This document shows positions 1 to 11,458 of a stretch of DNA of 64,000 nt, one piece after another. The stretch is taken from positions 120,678-184,677 of the forward strand of contig NBIV01000150.1 of NCBI GenBank assembly GCA_003194525.1, in the 5' to 3' direction. A model generated the notes under the pieces. That model was not told the DNA's origin. It was given only the letters and a program-made list of their open reading frames with translations, and made no database searches. A program made the position numbers and the translations under genes. Position 1 is the stretch's first letter; every line of letters begins with the position of its first letter. Origin of the DNA: Gracilariopsis chorda. Its lineage: Eukaryota > Rhodophyta > Florideophyceae > Gracilariales > Gracilariaceae.

Positions 1-296
1 CTCTCAAGACGCGCCAGTACGCCATTAGAATTTGAATGAATCCCTCCTATAATTTCAGGGTATCTACGTGAAAACTGTAATAGAGAGTTAACACCAGTTC
101 TTAAAAAAAGAATTTTATTGGATACAGCATCAACGAGTTCGGTATGAAACCTCATACATAGGTTATCCACCTCACTGACTAAGAAAGCATGAGAGCCCTG
201 TAGAACAGACCTTTGAACATCGGAGTGACGAATTTGTGCTTCCATCTCGACAGTGAGTGCATAATTATCCAAATTTGTGCGTCGGGGAACCTTCAT
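1..296 (-). CDS. Unrecognised protein, N-terminal part, runs off left edge
   Basis: On the minus strand an open frame runs from an ATG at 296 to base 1 without a stop (98 codons), so the 3' part lies outside the window. An in-frame stop lies a short way upstream of the ATG. The predicted peptide begins MKVPRRTNLDNY and is mixed, with no signal peptide or membrane segment. I do not recognise the family. It could be an exon of a host gene or part of an eroded transposon. The evidence is only the uninterrupted frame and balanced amino acid composition. Confidence 0.4.
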   Translation of the reverse strand, partial: MKVPRRTNLDNYALTVEMEAQIRHSDVQRSVLQGSHAFLVSEVDNLCMRFHTELVDAVSNKILFLRTGVNSLLQFSRRYPEIIGGIHSNSNGVLARLE

Positions 297-2897
297 AAAA
301 GCGGTAGAAGGCCCAGCAGCGGGAAAGCTGATGTCTAAGCAGAGTTTTTCCGATTGTCGGTTCTGCTTTCAGAGTCATCCTGGTTATAACGGTACGAGTA
401 CAGAATTGGCGAAAAATCTTCACCTACCGACCTGATTCGCTAAATACTTCGAGTTCGGAGCGGCTTTCTACCTGAACCCATCGCAATGCGAAAGAACAAC
501 CTAAAATAGAGAACCTTTTAGGTCCAGGGACCAGTGTGTGATGAAATACCATGCAAAGGGAAAGACAAATGAAGGCGTTTGGAAACTTCCTCTGTAGGAG
601 TACCAACAGTACACAGAGCCAAATGCAGTGGGCGCACTAGTCGGATGTTAATCCAAGGCTAACCGTCCCGAGGTGCGTGCAGGGGTACGTTATAACCGGA
701 AAGCAGTCGCAGAGGAAGCAGAAAAGAAATATGGAATCACCGAAGAACACGGAAGTGATGCCTGTATCGAGGAAACTGGACAATAGTTAAGAACATGCAG
801 TGCGGGTAGAAATGGCAACGCGGTATGCCCTTCGATACGCTACGAGATGGAATAAATAGTTTCGCCCAAGGAATTGGCTGTCCAATGGAACTTACCAAAC
901 ACCAGGGATTCCTTAATCATAGCTTAGCACTCCGTTGATGCGTTTATATCCCCGCGACGAGGGAAGGCTGCCCATCTAAATATGCTCCAGCGCACTGTCA
1001 AGCGATCATTACTAGAATAGCTAATTAAAATAGAACTATTTTTAAGTATTAGGTACGAACACCACTTCACGTGTGGTATGTTAAGTGTGCCAAAGTGGCA
1101 AGTTTACTAAAAGACATTAAACGGCGCAACTAGCCTTGATAACGAGTAACTGACCTTGTATTCATATATCGAGCTAATCCGACACGATGCGGTAACTCTG
1201 TATCTAAGTTGCAATACTTGACAACCTGCTAAAAAGGCATTGCATTACAGAAAGTACATTAAGAGTGAGTGATAATTGAGCGCAGGTGCTGTGTAGTACG
1301 TGAGGCTTACGTTGTTTCTGGCCCTAGTCGCATGGACCGATACCATGATACAGACGTTATACTATGCACTTTAAACAACTAAGCAAATTAGCGCAATAAG
1401 TAATTCGGAACTCTAGAAAACGTACAATACTGAAAACCTAGTACAGCGCACCGCAAATTAGCTCACTGTATTACACTATGAATGATTCCGAAAGCACGAA
1501 AGGCATACCTTCGGCTTCACTGACCTCTGTGAAAATGATTTTCTGCAGTACCAGAGGGTGGTAGGGAAACTCTAGGAGATAATAATAGTAAAGGTAAGGA
1601 TGCAATATAAATGAAAGAACAAAAACGATTTTGCAGATGTACCGAATCAAATTTTCAACAAAAAACCAGCTATCTTCTTACGCTTTGCTCGCCAGATGGT
1701 TAGTAACTACACACCTAAATAGTTAGTAGTACTGTCTGTGGGGGATGTAGAACACATTTGCGGCTGGAAACGAACTGTTGATGAGACCAAGATGACTGGT
1801 AAACAAATACAAACTCAATGCTCGCTGAAAATGTTGCTTGAGCAGTTTAGTTCAGTATAAAATTTTGTTCACTAAAACCATCATTTCGAACTAGTGTTTC
1901 ATATATATACGATTCCATTTACAATAATTAGTACAATTATTCTTTAAATCATCGGCCAAAAATTCTATTCTGCTCAAAATTTGGTCTTTTTACATTTTTT
2001 TGGATTTAACTTGATGCATTAGTAGTGTTCTCTGCTATACTGTTTACACTCTTCATTCATGAAAATTTGACTTCGCATTGGTTTTAATATTTTACATCCT
2101 ATGATGCTGATGGGTTTTTTGCGCTACTAATCGAAATAGAGTTCTGCTTCCGTATTAGTAAATTTTGTTTTGTTTCATTATGAACTTTCATTCTTTACCC
2201 CTTTTGACTTTGCTTCATATTTTTGCTTTAACTCATAACTATGTCAGCCTAGTGTTTGTAACTATCGTGATGACAATTAAATTGCATTGCTTCGTGGCTC
2301 ATGGATATTTGTCGATGTTTGAATTCAAGTATCGATTTCGGTGGCTTGAATATTGACTGTATTCAGTATGATGGTTGGAGCTATACTATGGGCTACAGGT
2401 TTATCGCTTTACTACCGTGTGTATTTCGAAACCTTCGCCTCGTTTATTGCCTTCAAAATGGCTTCATAGAAACTACAAGAGAACGACATTGCGAGTAAGG
2501 ACGAAAGAGTTTTTTTTTTCAATGTTTGTCCCCACCACCGTTCGGTTCTAAGACTTTTCATCTGGCTTCTCGTCGCAGTCGCGCTCTTTCGGCATTCGTC
2601 TCGTTTTCACAGCATGTCTCTATGCAACCGGAGGACTCAACCGGGCTTTTTAGCTCCCTAAAAACCATGGGTTTTTGTGCTCTGCTTTCCGGTTGTAGCC
2701 GGAGCGACGTTTACAGAGAATAAAAGATAGGACCAAGGAGCAAACATCGGTGAGAGATAATTTTCTTTTATTGTCCTAGTATGTTTGCCTTCTTCAGATA
2801 TAGTAAGCAGATTTGTTCACTACACTACAAAACCATCCAGCCAGGAATGACGCCAGCACAAGGCTGTCGTTGCCTTTTCCTCCATTCAAATTGTCAG
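297..2897. other. Long stretch with no recognisable gene
   Basis: Only short overlapping open frames of 60-65 codons occur, in several frames and without family-like motifs. The part from about 1860 to 2480 is AT-rich. A short frame at 2526-2723 is not convincing. No terminal repeats or RNA genes were seen up to the Copia-1 LTR. Confidence 0.5.
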
Positions 2898-3193
2898 TGA
2901 TAAGCTTGCGTGGGTAACATATTGGGCCTCTACGCAACTTTCAGTCAGCTACGAAATATATTTAGTGTCGCGTAAGTGCCAATTACGGAAGAAGTCCATT
3001 TCAGGTTCACAGAGGAATAACTTCCGTGCAATATTCCTTAGTCTAGTCTACTATAAAAGGCAAAGACTAGATGGCTTCAACCATCTAGTCCGGCACCCAA
3101 CTTTCAACATCTTCACCATCGCTTTTGTTTCATCCCTCATCAACATCATCATCATCATTACAACTACTTTGCCGTACTTATTGTAGTACAACA
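2898..3193 (+). repeat. 5' LTR of Copia-1
   Basis: It matches 9689-9983 in direct orientation, with a shared internal block reading GATGGCTTCAACCATCTAG and a TATAAAAG-like promoter box just before it. It starts TGATAAGC and ends TACAACA. Confidence 0.88.
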
Positions 3194-4233
3194 TTCGCGA
3201 ATAAAATACTTCAATATTCAACTATCAACTACTGGTAGTGGAAGAAGAACTACTCTATTGTTCTTTACATTCTCTTATAGTGCGCTTGTGGTCGCTTATC
3301 GAAGGGTGTTATACAAGAGAACATATTGCTTTGTTCTTGCTGAAAAGCTAAAGTTTAAAAGTAAGTATTATTTACTTCTTTTACGACACAACGTATAATA
3401 TCTAACCGAGCTCTACTCTACCTAGTGCCGCGGAGCGAAAGTTCCTCGGAATATTGGTCAGTTCGGTCGCACCATTCAACGGACTCGGTGGTTGCGCCAC
3501 CTATCTTGGACTTCGATGCAGGAGTTACGGCAGAAGAATCGTCATCGGAAACTTCTACTATTCGCCAGCAAGGTACCGGGAATCTACCTGTCAAACGTCG
3601 TGACACGCGTACTGCGAAGCCAACCTCAGACCTTACACGTGGTGGTGAGCCAGATTGTGAACCTCTAACCGAGCACGGTGCCATACATATCGCACGCGTG
3701 GCAATCTAAACCGAAAGGCGACGCAAAAATAAAACTAAACAACAGCGATTCATAAATTGAAAAATTTGTAGTATTTAGTTGGTCAGCCAACGCCAATTTG
3801 AAATACATCTAAGAAGGGTCAAGCAGAAAAGGAAAGAACGCCGTGCCAACTACAGTGACAGTGACATCACCTGTCACCTGTGTGACATCAGGTTCAGAAA
3901 AGTATACCACCTGCAAATGCATTACATGAGCCGCCATCACTGAACCCAGAAAAACCGCCTTACCAGTGAAATCGTTTAGAATACATAGTAAATATCCATT
4001 TTTTAAACTAGAAAAGCACTCATAAAACCAAACAATAGGAGAAAACAAGCCAGAAACACAAATCCCAACTTAAAGAAAAAGAAAAGAAAACAAAACAAAA
4101 GAAAACAAAAAAATAAAATAAAATAAAAACAAAACAACACAACAAGAAAAGGCAAAATAAAAAAGGAAAAAAACAAAAAAAGGACCAAAAAGGTGCATTT
4201 AGTATTACCTTGACTATAATACAATAAACATTT
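3194..4233 (+). other. Copia-1 untranslated leader with A-rich tract
   Basis: About one kilobase separates the 5' LTR from the gag ATG. Two overlapping opposite-strand frames near 3418-3709 look like chance. From about 4070 to 4190 the plus strand is an almost pure A tract broken by single C, G or T bases, ending some 40 bases before the gag ATG at 4234. No primer-binding site starting TGG is obvious after the LTR. Confidence 0.55.
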
Positions 4234-5244
4234 ATGACACCTCCAGTAAACCGTTCTCAAAGTAACGCTGAAGACAGATATCAGGAGCAGAAGACCCCAT
4301 TCCGTACCCCGCCGGTGAACACTTGTTTACCGTTTCCTCTTCAAGGCACTAATATGAATATGCCTCAAATCAATCCATCTTCCTCACCTCCATCCAGGAT
4401 TACAAGAAGACATTTCGGTCCAGCCCTGGAAATTGTGAATAGCATCCAAAAGTCAATGGTAGAAACTATCTGGTCTTACCAGAACGACGTCGTGGTTCTC
4501 AGCAGTGATCAACTCATCGAATTTATTCGTGGAGATTATCCTCCCGATGTACTATTTAGTACACAATTGGCATCAAATGTGGCATTATTTAGTTCTCTTG
4601 CAGGACTAATTGTTATCCTTCGTGGAAATCGCTCTCCACATATTTTGCGAAGTAGTTTGCAAAAATTTGCACACATCATTTACTCTATCCCCGAGGAAAA
4701 AGAGATTGCGGAAATATATATGAAGAATGTCCATCGATCTTCTATTTCAATGGCTTCGTCTAACCCCGCCACGAGTATTAATCAGGAGCATAACATGAAT
4801 CCTCCGATTTCTTACAGACATGGAAATCCAACTGCACATCGAAAAACTGTTGATCTTACAAGACGTCAGACATTCATCGACATTCTGAAAGCTGCCCATA
4901 ATATTTCAATGCGATTCAAGGATAAAGAAACAAAGTTCTCAGGAGCTTTAGTAGAATCATGGAACACCTATGTCATCGAATACAAGAGAGCTTTAGAAGA
5001 CAGTCTGGTACCAGAGCAAAAGCACCTTCCTTTTCTCCATTACATCCTCCGGAATAATGCAAAGAGCTATTTTACAACTAACGTCATTTCGGCAGCAACC
5101 TCACTAGAATCAGCCAATGAAATGATGAAGAACCAGTTCAACCCCTTCGCTAAATGGAAGAAAATAGAAAATCTTCTCTCCAATCTTCGTTGGAATCATT
5201 CGCACCCTGCTCTGCGTCCGAAACTGCTACTCTGGAAATACTAG
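4234..5244 (+). pseudogene. Copia-1 Gag (capsid) ORF
   Basis: This is a 336-codon frame from ATG. The first 130 residues or so are polar and Pro/Ser/Asn-rich. The C-terminal half (after about residue 200) has the look of a Ty1/copia capsid domain, with the segments FIDILKAAHNISMRFK and VESWNTYVIEYKRAL and a run of amphipathic helices. It would package element RNA into virus-like particles. The frame ends early and probable Gag continuation, with Gln/Lys-rich sequence, lies in another frame at 5343-5606, so a frameshift is likely. No intact zinc knuckle was found. Confidence 0.65.
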
Positions 5245-6079
5245 AAATAGAAATATCCCAACTTGCACCACAAGGTCCATCCCACTGCAACTAGGAAGCA
5301 AACAAAATAACGTTTCTTCGAAAAGCAGTAATCAGGAACTCATTGGCCAGTAACACCATCATGAGACTTCATACCCAGCATCTCTCCTATCAAGAGTTTT
5401 ATACACAGCTCAAAAGCACGATTCAGCAGAAAAAAGAGGAATCCAACGCTGGTAAGACCACAAGCATATACGGATTGTTCCAAAAATCAAACACACCACA
5501 GTTAATCTACCAAACGAAGAAGCACTTTCAGCCACCACGCTGTGGTAGACACAAGAACAATTTGAAACCACATCTCAGTACGCGCGTGAGCTTCAATTTT
5601 GGTTAAAAAGGACATATTCTCAGACATTGTCGCCATTGCAAAGGGGTTACCACTATCGCAGCTCCCAAATTCCGCACGTACCAGAAGTCTAAGTATCCGA
5701 ATCAGAATCGTGCTCTGAAACAGGTCTTGTTCGAAATAAGTGAACAAGTAGATACATCTGATACGTAAGATAATGAGACTTTCTCCCACTTAGCTGGCAA
5801 GGAGACGGACGCACCCAATGCAGATGCCGAAGAGAAAAAATGTGAAGCAAATGACGAAGCACAAAGATTATTTTTCAACGAACTTGACGTGAACTCATCG
5901 TCATTTAGACTGGATTTTTAGATCGGAAGTCTCAGATGCGTAGATGCTTTAATTGAATCAGAGACGTTCCCAAAGGCTCTGCGCATAAAGTCCAGAAACA
6001 GTTCAGGCGACGCTTCAAGTGTTATCAAGTATCCGAAAATGACATCAACGCTCACAATTGGAATATCTTTCATGGTGGA

Positions 6080-9000
6080 TGCGTTGACATAGGATCTGAA
6101 AGATCTGGTATTTTGAAATTTTTAGCTAAAGTCTACTGCAGAAAATACAAAATAACACCGCCAAAAACAAATTCTCGCATTTGCTACCGACTAGGAAGCT
6201 CAAAAGTCCAAAGCATTGCTCAGATTCGAATACGCATTTGTGCCCCAGATGGACTAGTTCTCATGCTATGTGTGGACATCATAGTCTGTGATATACCACT
6301 TCTGCTTGGTTTCGATTTCTTGGATCGTGAACATCTCTACGTAGACAACACTGAGAACAAATTGGTATGTAAGAACGGCTGGAGCATGCCAGTAACTCGC
6401 AAACTCGGTCATCTTTATGTCGAATGGAATATTTTTACCAATTATTTTACGAAATCAGAACTGCGTAAAATGCACCTCTACTTCTATCACTCAACCGTTG
6501 GCAACCTGTTCAACCTACTCAAGTGTGCAAAAAATGGTGATAAAAACAAAGAAACAAAGGATTCACTACGGGAAATAACAAAGGCTTGTCATATGTGTCA
6601 ATGATTTACGCCAAAGCCCCAACGATTTCGATTTTCTTTCCCACTAGGAGTCGCTTTCAATCAGAATCTAGCCATTGATTTATTTTTCAATAACAAGAGA
6701 CCAGTTTTACATGTTGTCGATTTACAAACACATTTCAGCGCCGCTCGATTTCTCAAAGGCTAGTCGTTGGATGCAGTTTGGAACGCATTTCTAGCGTACT
6801 GTGCTACGTTCTACACAGGCTATCCAGACTCGATTCGTTGTGACCAAGTTTCAGTATTCACCTTGTCGAAATAGAAGATCTAATGACTGAATTTGGAATT
6901 GATTTCACTCTATCCGGAGTGGAAAGTCACAACTTCATTGGAGCAGAAGAGCGATATCACGGCCCCCTTCGTTGCATCTTCCATAAAATTCAGTTTGAAG
7001 CCAACATTAAAGACGATGAACTGATACTTGCTACAACAGTGATAACCATGAACGACATTATGAATCCAGAAGGTCTCGTTCCCTCTCTTCTCGTATTTGG
7101 AGTATTGCACAGATTTCCTGGAAAAAATACGAAGCTTCCAGATCAAGAGGATCTCATGCAAGCTCTTTTGACAGCGCGGTCTGAAATATAAATCATAGCC
7201 AATGAAATTCGACTGAAGCCAGCGCTCCGGTTATGGCTACCAGATGCAGTTCGCTACGAATTTACCCCCCGGACAGCAAGTCTTGATCTATAGAGAGGAA
7301 GAACAGCCCCGCTGGACCGGTCCCTCTACGGTCACCACGATATCAGGTAAACAACGTTTTGTAGAAAACAAGAAGAGCGAAGTGCAAAGCAGCGTTTCTC
7401 AAGCGAAACCATTTATTGCTGATCAGCACATTGATCCCTCAAAACCTAAAAAACGCACCATACCTAGAAAAGTTGAGCACTTGCTCCAGTACATGCTTTC
7501 CGATTTGAAATAAGATCATATCAACTCAGATAACGTCGAATTTCATGAAGTTAGCCTACCTTATGTAGAAAGATCTAGCCACCTATACATAACCGAAGTA
7601 TTGGACCCAGAGACCCTTGAAGACACTCCGGGAAGTTTTCAGAGCCCAAGAAGAAGTAAATAGAAGTACTTATGAAGAAAGGAACGCGGAAAGTAGTTTC
7701 GAAAGCCGAACTTCCCGAAGAAGCAATGTCATAGGATCTCGTTTCGTATTTGCAATAAGAAACCGAGGAACCAAAGAAAAGGTTCACAGAGCAAGATTAG
7801 TAACTCAAGTTTTTTCTGACAAAGGCCAAACCCATTTAATCCACAATGTGACATCTGCGAGACATGGTACGATCAGACTCATTATGTCAATTGCAGCAAT
7901 GCATAACTGGATCATATGGAGCCATGATGTAACTCAGGCGTACATACAAAATAACCAGAATCTTGCACGTACCGTTTACATCAAACCACCACCGGATAGG
8001 ATCATTTCAAGTGATTACGTGCTTCGTCTGATAAAACCACCCTACGAATTACCTGATGGTAGCGATTATTGGAACATAACAATCATGTCCCACGTCAAGA
8101 ACGATTTCAAGATGAGTACCCTCAAAAGAGATTTTTCAGCTTTCTTCAAAAGATCTGAGGGGACACTTGTAGTAGAATACTACGTCCTTTGGCCATATGG
8201 GGTAGTGGTCTACTAGGGGGTAGTAGCGGCATAGAGCCAGCCACTGGGGTGACAATCCACTGGGTCTACTAGTGATGCGGGCACCAACTGGCAGCGAGGG
8301 GCAATGGGCGGGCACTATCTCAAGACTCTACAGGTCGGGAGAGTGGTAGCGATAGCTTGGAGGCTTTTGGAGTCATACTGGCTGCATATGGCAGCAAGAA
8401 GACGGTGAGGGTGCTTGCCTTCACTTTTCGGAGATCGGCGGCACTCGAGCCAACGTATCTAGCTGGCGAAGCGCTCTGACCTCCGGAAACTATCCTAAAG
8501 AATTAAATAAAAATAGCTCCTTAATAAACTGGAGGCCACAGTGCCTTGGCATTCTCACAGTCCCCTGGTATCCCCTGTCTCGGCACCCAGCTTGGCTCAG
8601 TGGAGTATTTAGGCCAGCAATGGTCTGACCTCTGCCAGCCCGGACCTTTGGTTAACTCACCACTCCACATCCCCGATGGTCATTCTCCTACAACACTCAC
8701 CGGACTTCTTGGGTTGTACATCGATGACTCAATTATTACAGGAACGAAAGATTACATAAAATTGACCAACGAGAACCTGGAAAGATTTGAATCCCGGTAT
8801 AGAATTCATGATAACTTCAAAATTGCGGGCATGCAAATTGTATTAAGAACAGGAAAGTATGGCATAAATCAGAACGAATATTTACAGAAGACTGAACCTA
8901 TAAATAACCAAGATTCATTTGAGGAATTTCGTTCGAATTGCACCCAACTGGCTTGGATTGTGTACTCTAATCCAAATATTTCTTACTTAATTAACAAAAC

Positions 9001-9590
9001 AGCACAAGTTACAAAGGAAAGTCTCAATTCTAAGATCGTCAAAAGAATGAATACGATCATGAAGCAACTCAAATAAAAAAACTCAAGACTGCGTTACTGT
9101 GAATTAGGTAAAACATCAATTCATCTACGAGTTTATTCAGACGCTTCTTTCTCTAACAACCACTATATGATTTTTCAGCTGTGGTATCTAGTGCTACCTG
9201 CGGACATGTACAACAAGTGCAACATTATTCATTATCGGAGTTACAAGAGTCGTCGAGTTGTGAGATCAGTACTGGGAGCAGAATTGTATGCGTTTGCCGA
9301 CGCATTTGACTAATCCTATACATTGAGACGCCATCTGGAACAAATACTGGAGCAATCCATCCCATTAAGAATGTTTACCGATTCCAAAAACCTCTTTGAT
9401 GTGTGTGATAACTAAATCGTCCGCGACCGCCGAGAAAAGGTTGTTTATAGACGTCACGTCCGTTCCTGAGGCATAAGATGCCCAAGAAATATCCGATGTT
9501 GGTCTTGTTAAATCCAAAAACAATCCAGCTGATATTTTTACGAAGAAAATTTCTAACGAAGTGTACACGTCAATTCAATTGCAACTAAAA
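6080..9590 (+). pseudogene. Copia-1 Pol remnants (PR, IN, RT, RNase H)
   Basis: Protease-like sequence at 6113-6604 includes DIPLLLGFDFLDRE, followed by a pre-integrase zone with a CHMC zinc motif. Integrase core pieces follow in shifting frames (about 6650-7190), ending with HNFIGAEERYHGPLR, which resembles the glutamate region. RT begins near 7617 (RARLVTQVF, AYIQNN, VYIKPPPD) and resumes after an insertion at 8698 with LYIDDSIITG, the catalytic YxDD box intact. RNase H follows at about 9100-9420 (VYSDASF, ELYAFADAF, MFTDSKNLFD). Multiple stops and frameshifts show it cannot make a full polyprotein. Confidence 0.8.
8167..8693. mobile_element. 527 bp non-autonomous element inserted in Copia-1 RT
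   Basis: The insert starts TTGTAGTAGAAT and ends with the inverse of TTGTAGGAGAAT, an imperfect 12 bp terminal inverted repeat (11 of 12). It is flanked by CAC at 8164-8166 and 8694-8696, a three-base duplication. Removing it and one CAC rejoins the RT frame just before the YIDD box, which supports an insertion rather than divergence. It has no coding capacity and is locally G-rich. Its superfamily is uncertain. Confidence 0.75.
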
Positions 9591-9688
9591 ATACGTTAGA
9601 CCACAGAATTGAGCAATGGATACTTGACTGGAACAAGAAATAATGGACTCTAACAATAGAGATAATTTGTTTAAAGAAAAATAGAGAG

Positions 9689-9983
9689 TGTTAAGCTTGC
9701 GTGGGTAACCTATTGGGCACCCACGCAACTTTCAGACACCTACGCCAATTATGTAGTACTACGTAGGTGCCGATTACGGAAGAAGCCTTTTTCAGGTTCA
9801 CAGAGGAATAAGCTCTGTGAAATTTCTTTAGTTTAGTGTACTATAAAAGACAAAAACTAGATGGCTTCAACCATCTAGTCCGGCACCCAGCTTCCACTAG
9901 CTCTACCATCTCTTTTTTTTCAACCCTCAACAACATCATGATCATCATCACAACTACTGTGCCGTACTTATTGTCGTACAACA
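9689..9983 (+). repeat. 3' LTR of Copia-1
   Basis: Direct repeat of 2898-3193, beginning TGTTAAGC and ending TACAACA. Many substitutions relative to the 5' LTR indicate an old insertion. Confidence 0.88.
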
Positions 9984-10104
9984 GTCCGGTCCACGCTTCA
10001 GCGTGTGGAGCTCTTAGACCATCGCTGACAAGCAAGAGCAAAACAGCAAAAAGGTATTTTGCTGCCATTTGTATCTCCCACGGTTGTGAAGCAGGAGCAA
10101 AATT

Positions 10105-10169
10105 TTGAACAGGTTCACATTTCCGAACCAAATCAGGACGATTTGGTTCGGAAATGCAAACCTGTTCAA
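10105..10169. repeat. Subterminal hairpin of Harbinger copy 1
   Basis: A 65-base inverted repeat: outer arms TTGAACAGGTT/AACCTGTTCAA (11 bp) and inner arms of 16 bp (ATTTCCGAACCAAATC and its complement), separated by a small internal loop, with a 5-base apex. The same hairpin lies at the equivalent place in copy 3 (40523-40587). Confidence 0.85.
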
Positions 10170-10257
10170 ATGACTGATACCAAAGCAGTATCCAAGTACC
10201 GGGCTCTGAAGGGCTCAATAGCCAACTTCTGGCCCCAGAAAAGCGAAACAGGGTACA

Positions 10258-11424
10258 TTGATTGAACCTGACAATGTTCCAGTACTCTTTCTCGTTCCAC
10301 CACGTTTCCTTTGGAAACAACTTGTTCGTCTCAGAAACACACAGTGGAAAAAAAAGACATATACCAGAGGTCCAAGTTTTACGCCTCAAGAAGACGCTGC
10401 AATCACTAGAGCCTACATCAAAACTTCAGAAGACCCTATAATAAGAACAGACCGCATAAAGAAGATGTTCTACGACACGATTGCCAAGGTGTACAACGAG
10501 GTGTTCAAGCCTGCAAATCGTTCAATACGATCCACTGAATCCATCGGTAACCGCGTTAAACTATTAAAGACATAGTGCAAATTCTACTCGACCTGCGTGA
10601 CGAGAGTTGGACGCCTCAATCCATCAAGATACAATGCTAACGATCGCTCTCGTATGGCAACTGCTCTTTTGAACGGTATCAAAATGAATTCTCCCACAGA
10701 CGATATTGGAGAACCATTTCGATTCTCTGAAGAATCGGAATTGCTCAAACTGCACCCAAAATTTGCGTCCGAAGGTGGTTCGGTGAAAGAAATTTCGAAT
10801 GGGACCTCAACAGAGAGCCAAAACCAGGATCTTCACGAAGGAATGACAGGCACGGGAAGAGAAAAAGTAGAAACTGTAGTATTAGAGCAGACGAAGAAAA
10901 GACCACAGGGCAGAAAGGCAGCGAATCTGGAGTGTGTCAAGCAAAGAGACTGCGAGGAAATGATAAAAGTGGCCAAAGAAGCTCTTAATCTTCAACGCCA
11001 ACGAGCGCACGAGATACAACGACAAAACAACATCTCGCTGTTCACTGCCTGTGCCGACAGCAGCCCTGAGGCTGAGAAGTTTTTCCGCATTTCTTGTAAA
11101 CGAGTGCTGGAAAAACTGAAGAAAGAGGAAGAGGCTGCATCCAATGCCGTCAAAAAGCCAAACACCATTCACCTGTTCATGACAAAGCTGCAGGCACTGG
11201 AGATATATGTTCAGAACGAAATGCTGGCTCTCATTGTCCACCGGAGAACAGAGAAGTATAGAAGTTCAAAGCGTCAATTCCTCCGCTCAGAGTGCAAGAA
11301 CATTTTCAGAATCCCAAAAATGTCTCACAAGGGAGCGCCTAGCGCCATAGAGAGCTTGCAAGCGAAAGTGCTCGCGCGAACGCGTGAGAAAGAACGCTCT
11401 TTTGATCTTAAAAGCGGCCTATGA
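10258..11424 (+). pseudogene. Harbinger Myb/SANT-like protein, copy 1
   Basis: This is the accessory DNA-binding protein of PIF/Harbinger elements, which helps transposase nuclear entry and end binding. The N-terminal part has a trihelix/SANT-like domain (FTPQEDAAITRAYIKTSEDP ... RIKKMFYDTIAKVYNEV ... RIKLL-like helix 3). The C-terminal half is a Lys/Glu-rich helical region with a probable coiled coil (VLEKLKKEEEAASNAVKK). One in-frame TAG at 10573-10575 interrupts it; copy 3 has AAG there, so it is a point mutation. The frame otherwise stays open to 11424. It converges on the transposase gene. Confidence 0.8.
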
Positions 11425-11458
11425 AATTGTGCTTACATCATTCAATGAAATCGGTAGG

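Larger units (their letters stand above)
2898..9983 (+). mobile_element. Copia-1: degenerate Ty1/copia LTR retrotransposon
   Basis: Two direct repeats of about 295 bp (2898-3193 and 9689-9983), each beginning TG and ending ACA, flank a region with gag, protease, integrase, reverse transcriptase and RNase H remnants in copia order (integrase before RT). The flanks are GTCAG (2893-2897) and GTCCG (9984-9988), a five-base target duplication with one mismatch. A purine-rich tract lies directly before the 3' LTR (about 9671-9688). LTR divergence, stops and frameshifts mark it as old and inactive. Its RT is split by a 527 bp insertion. Confidence 0.9.
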
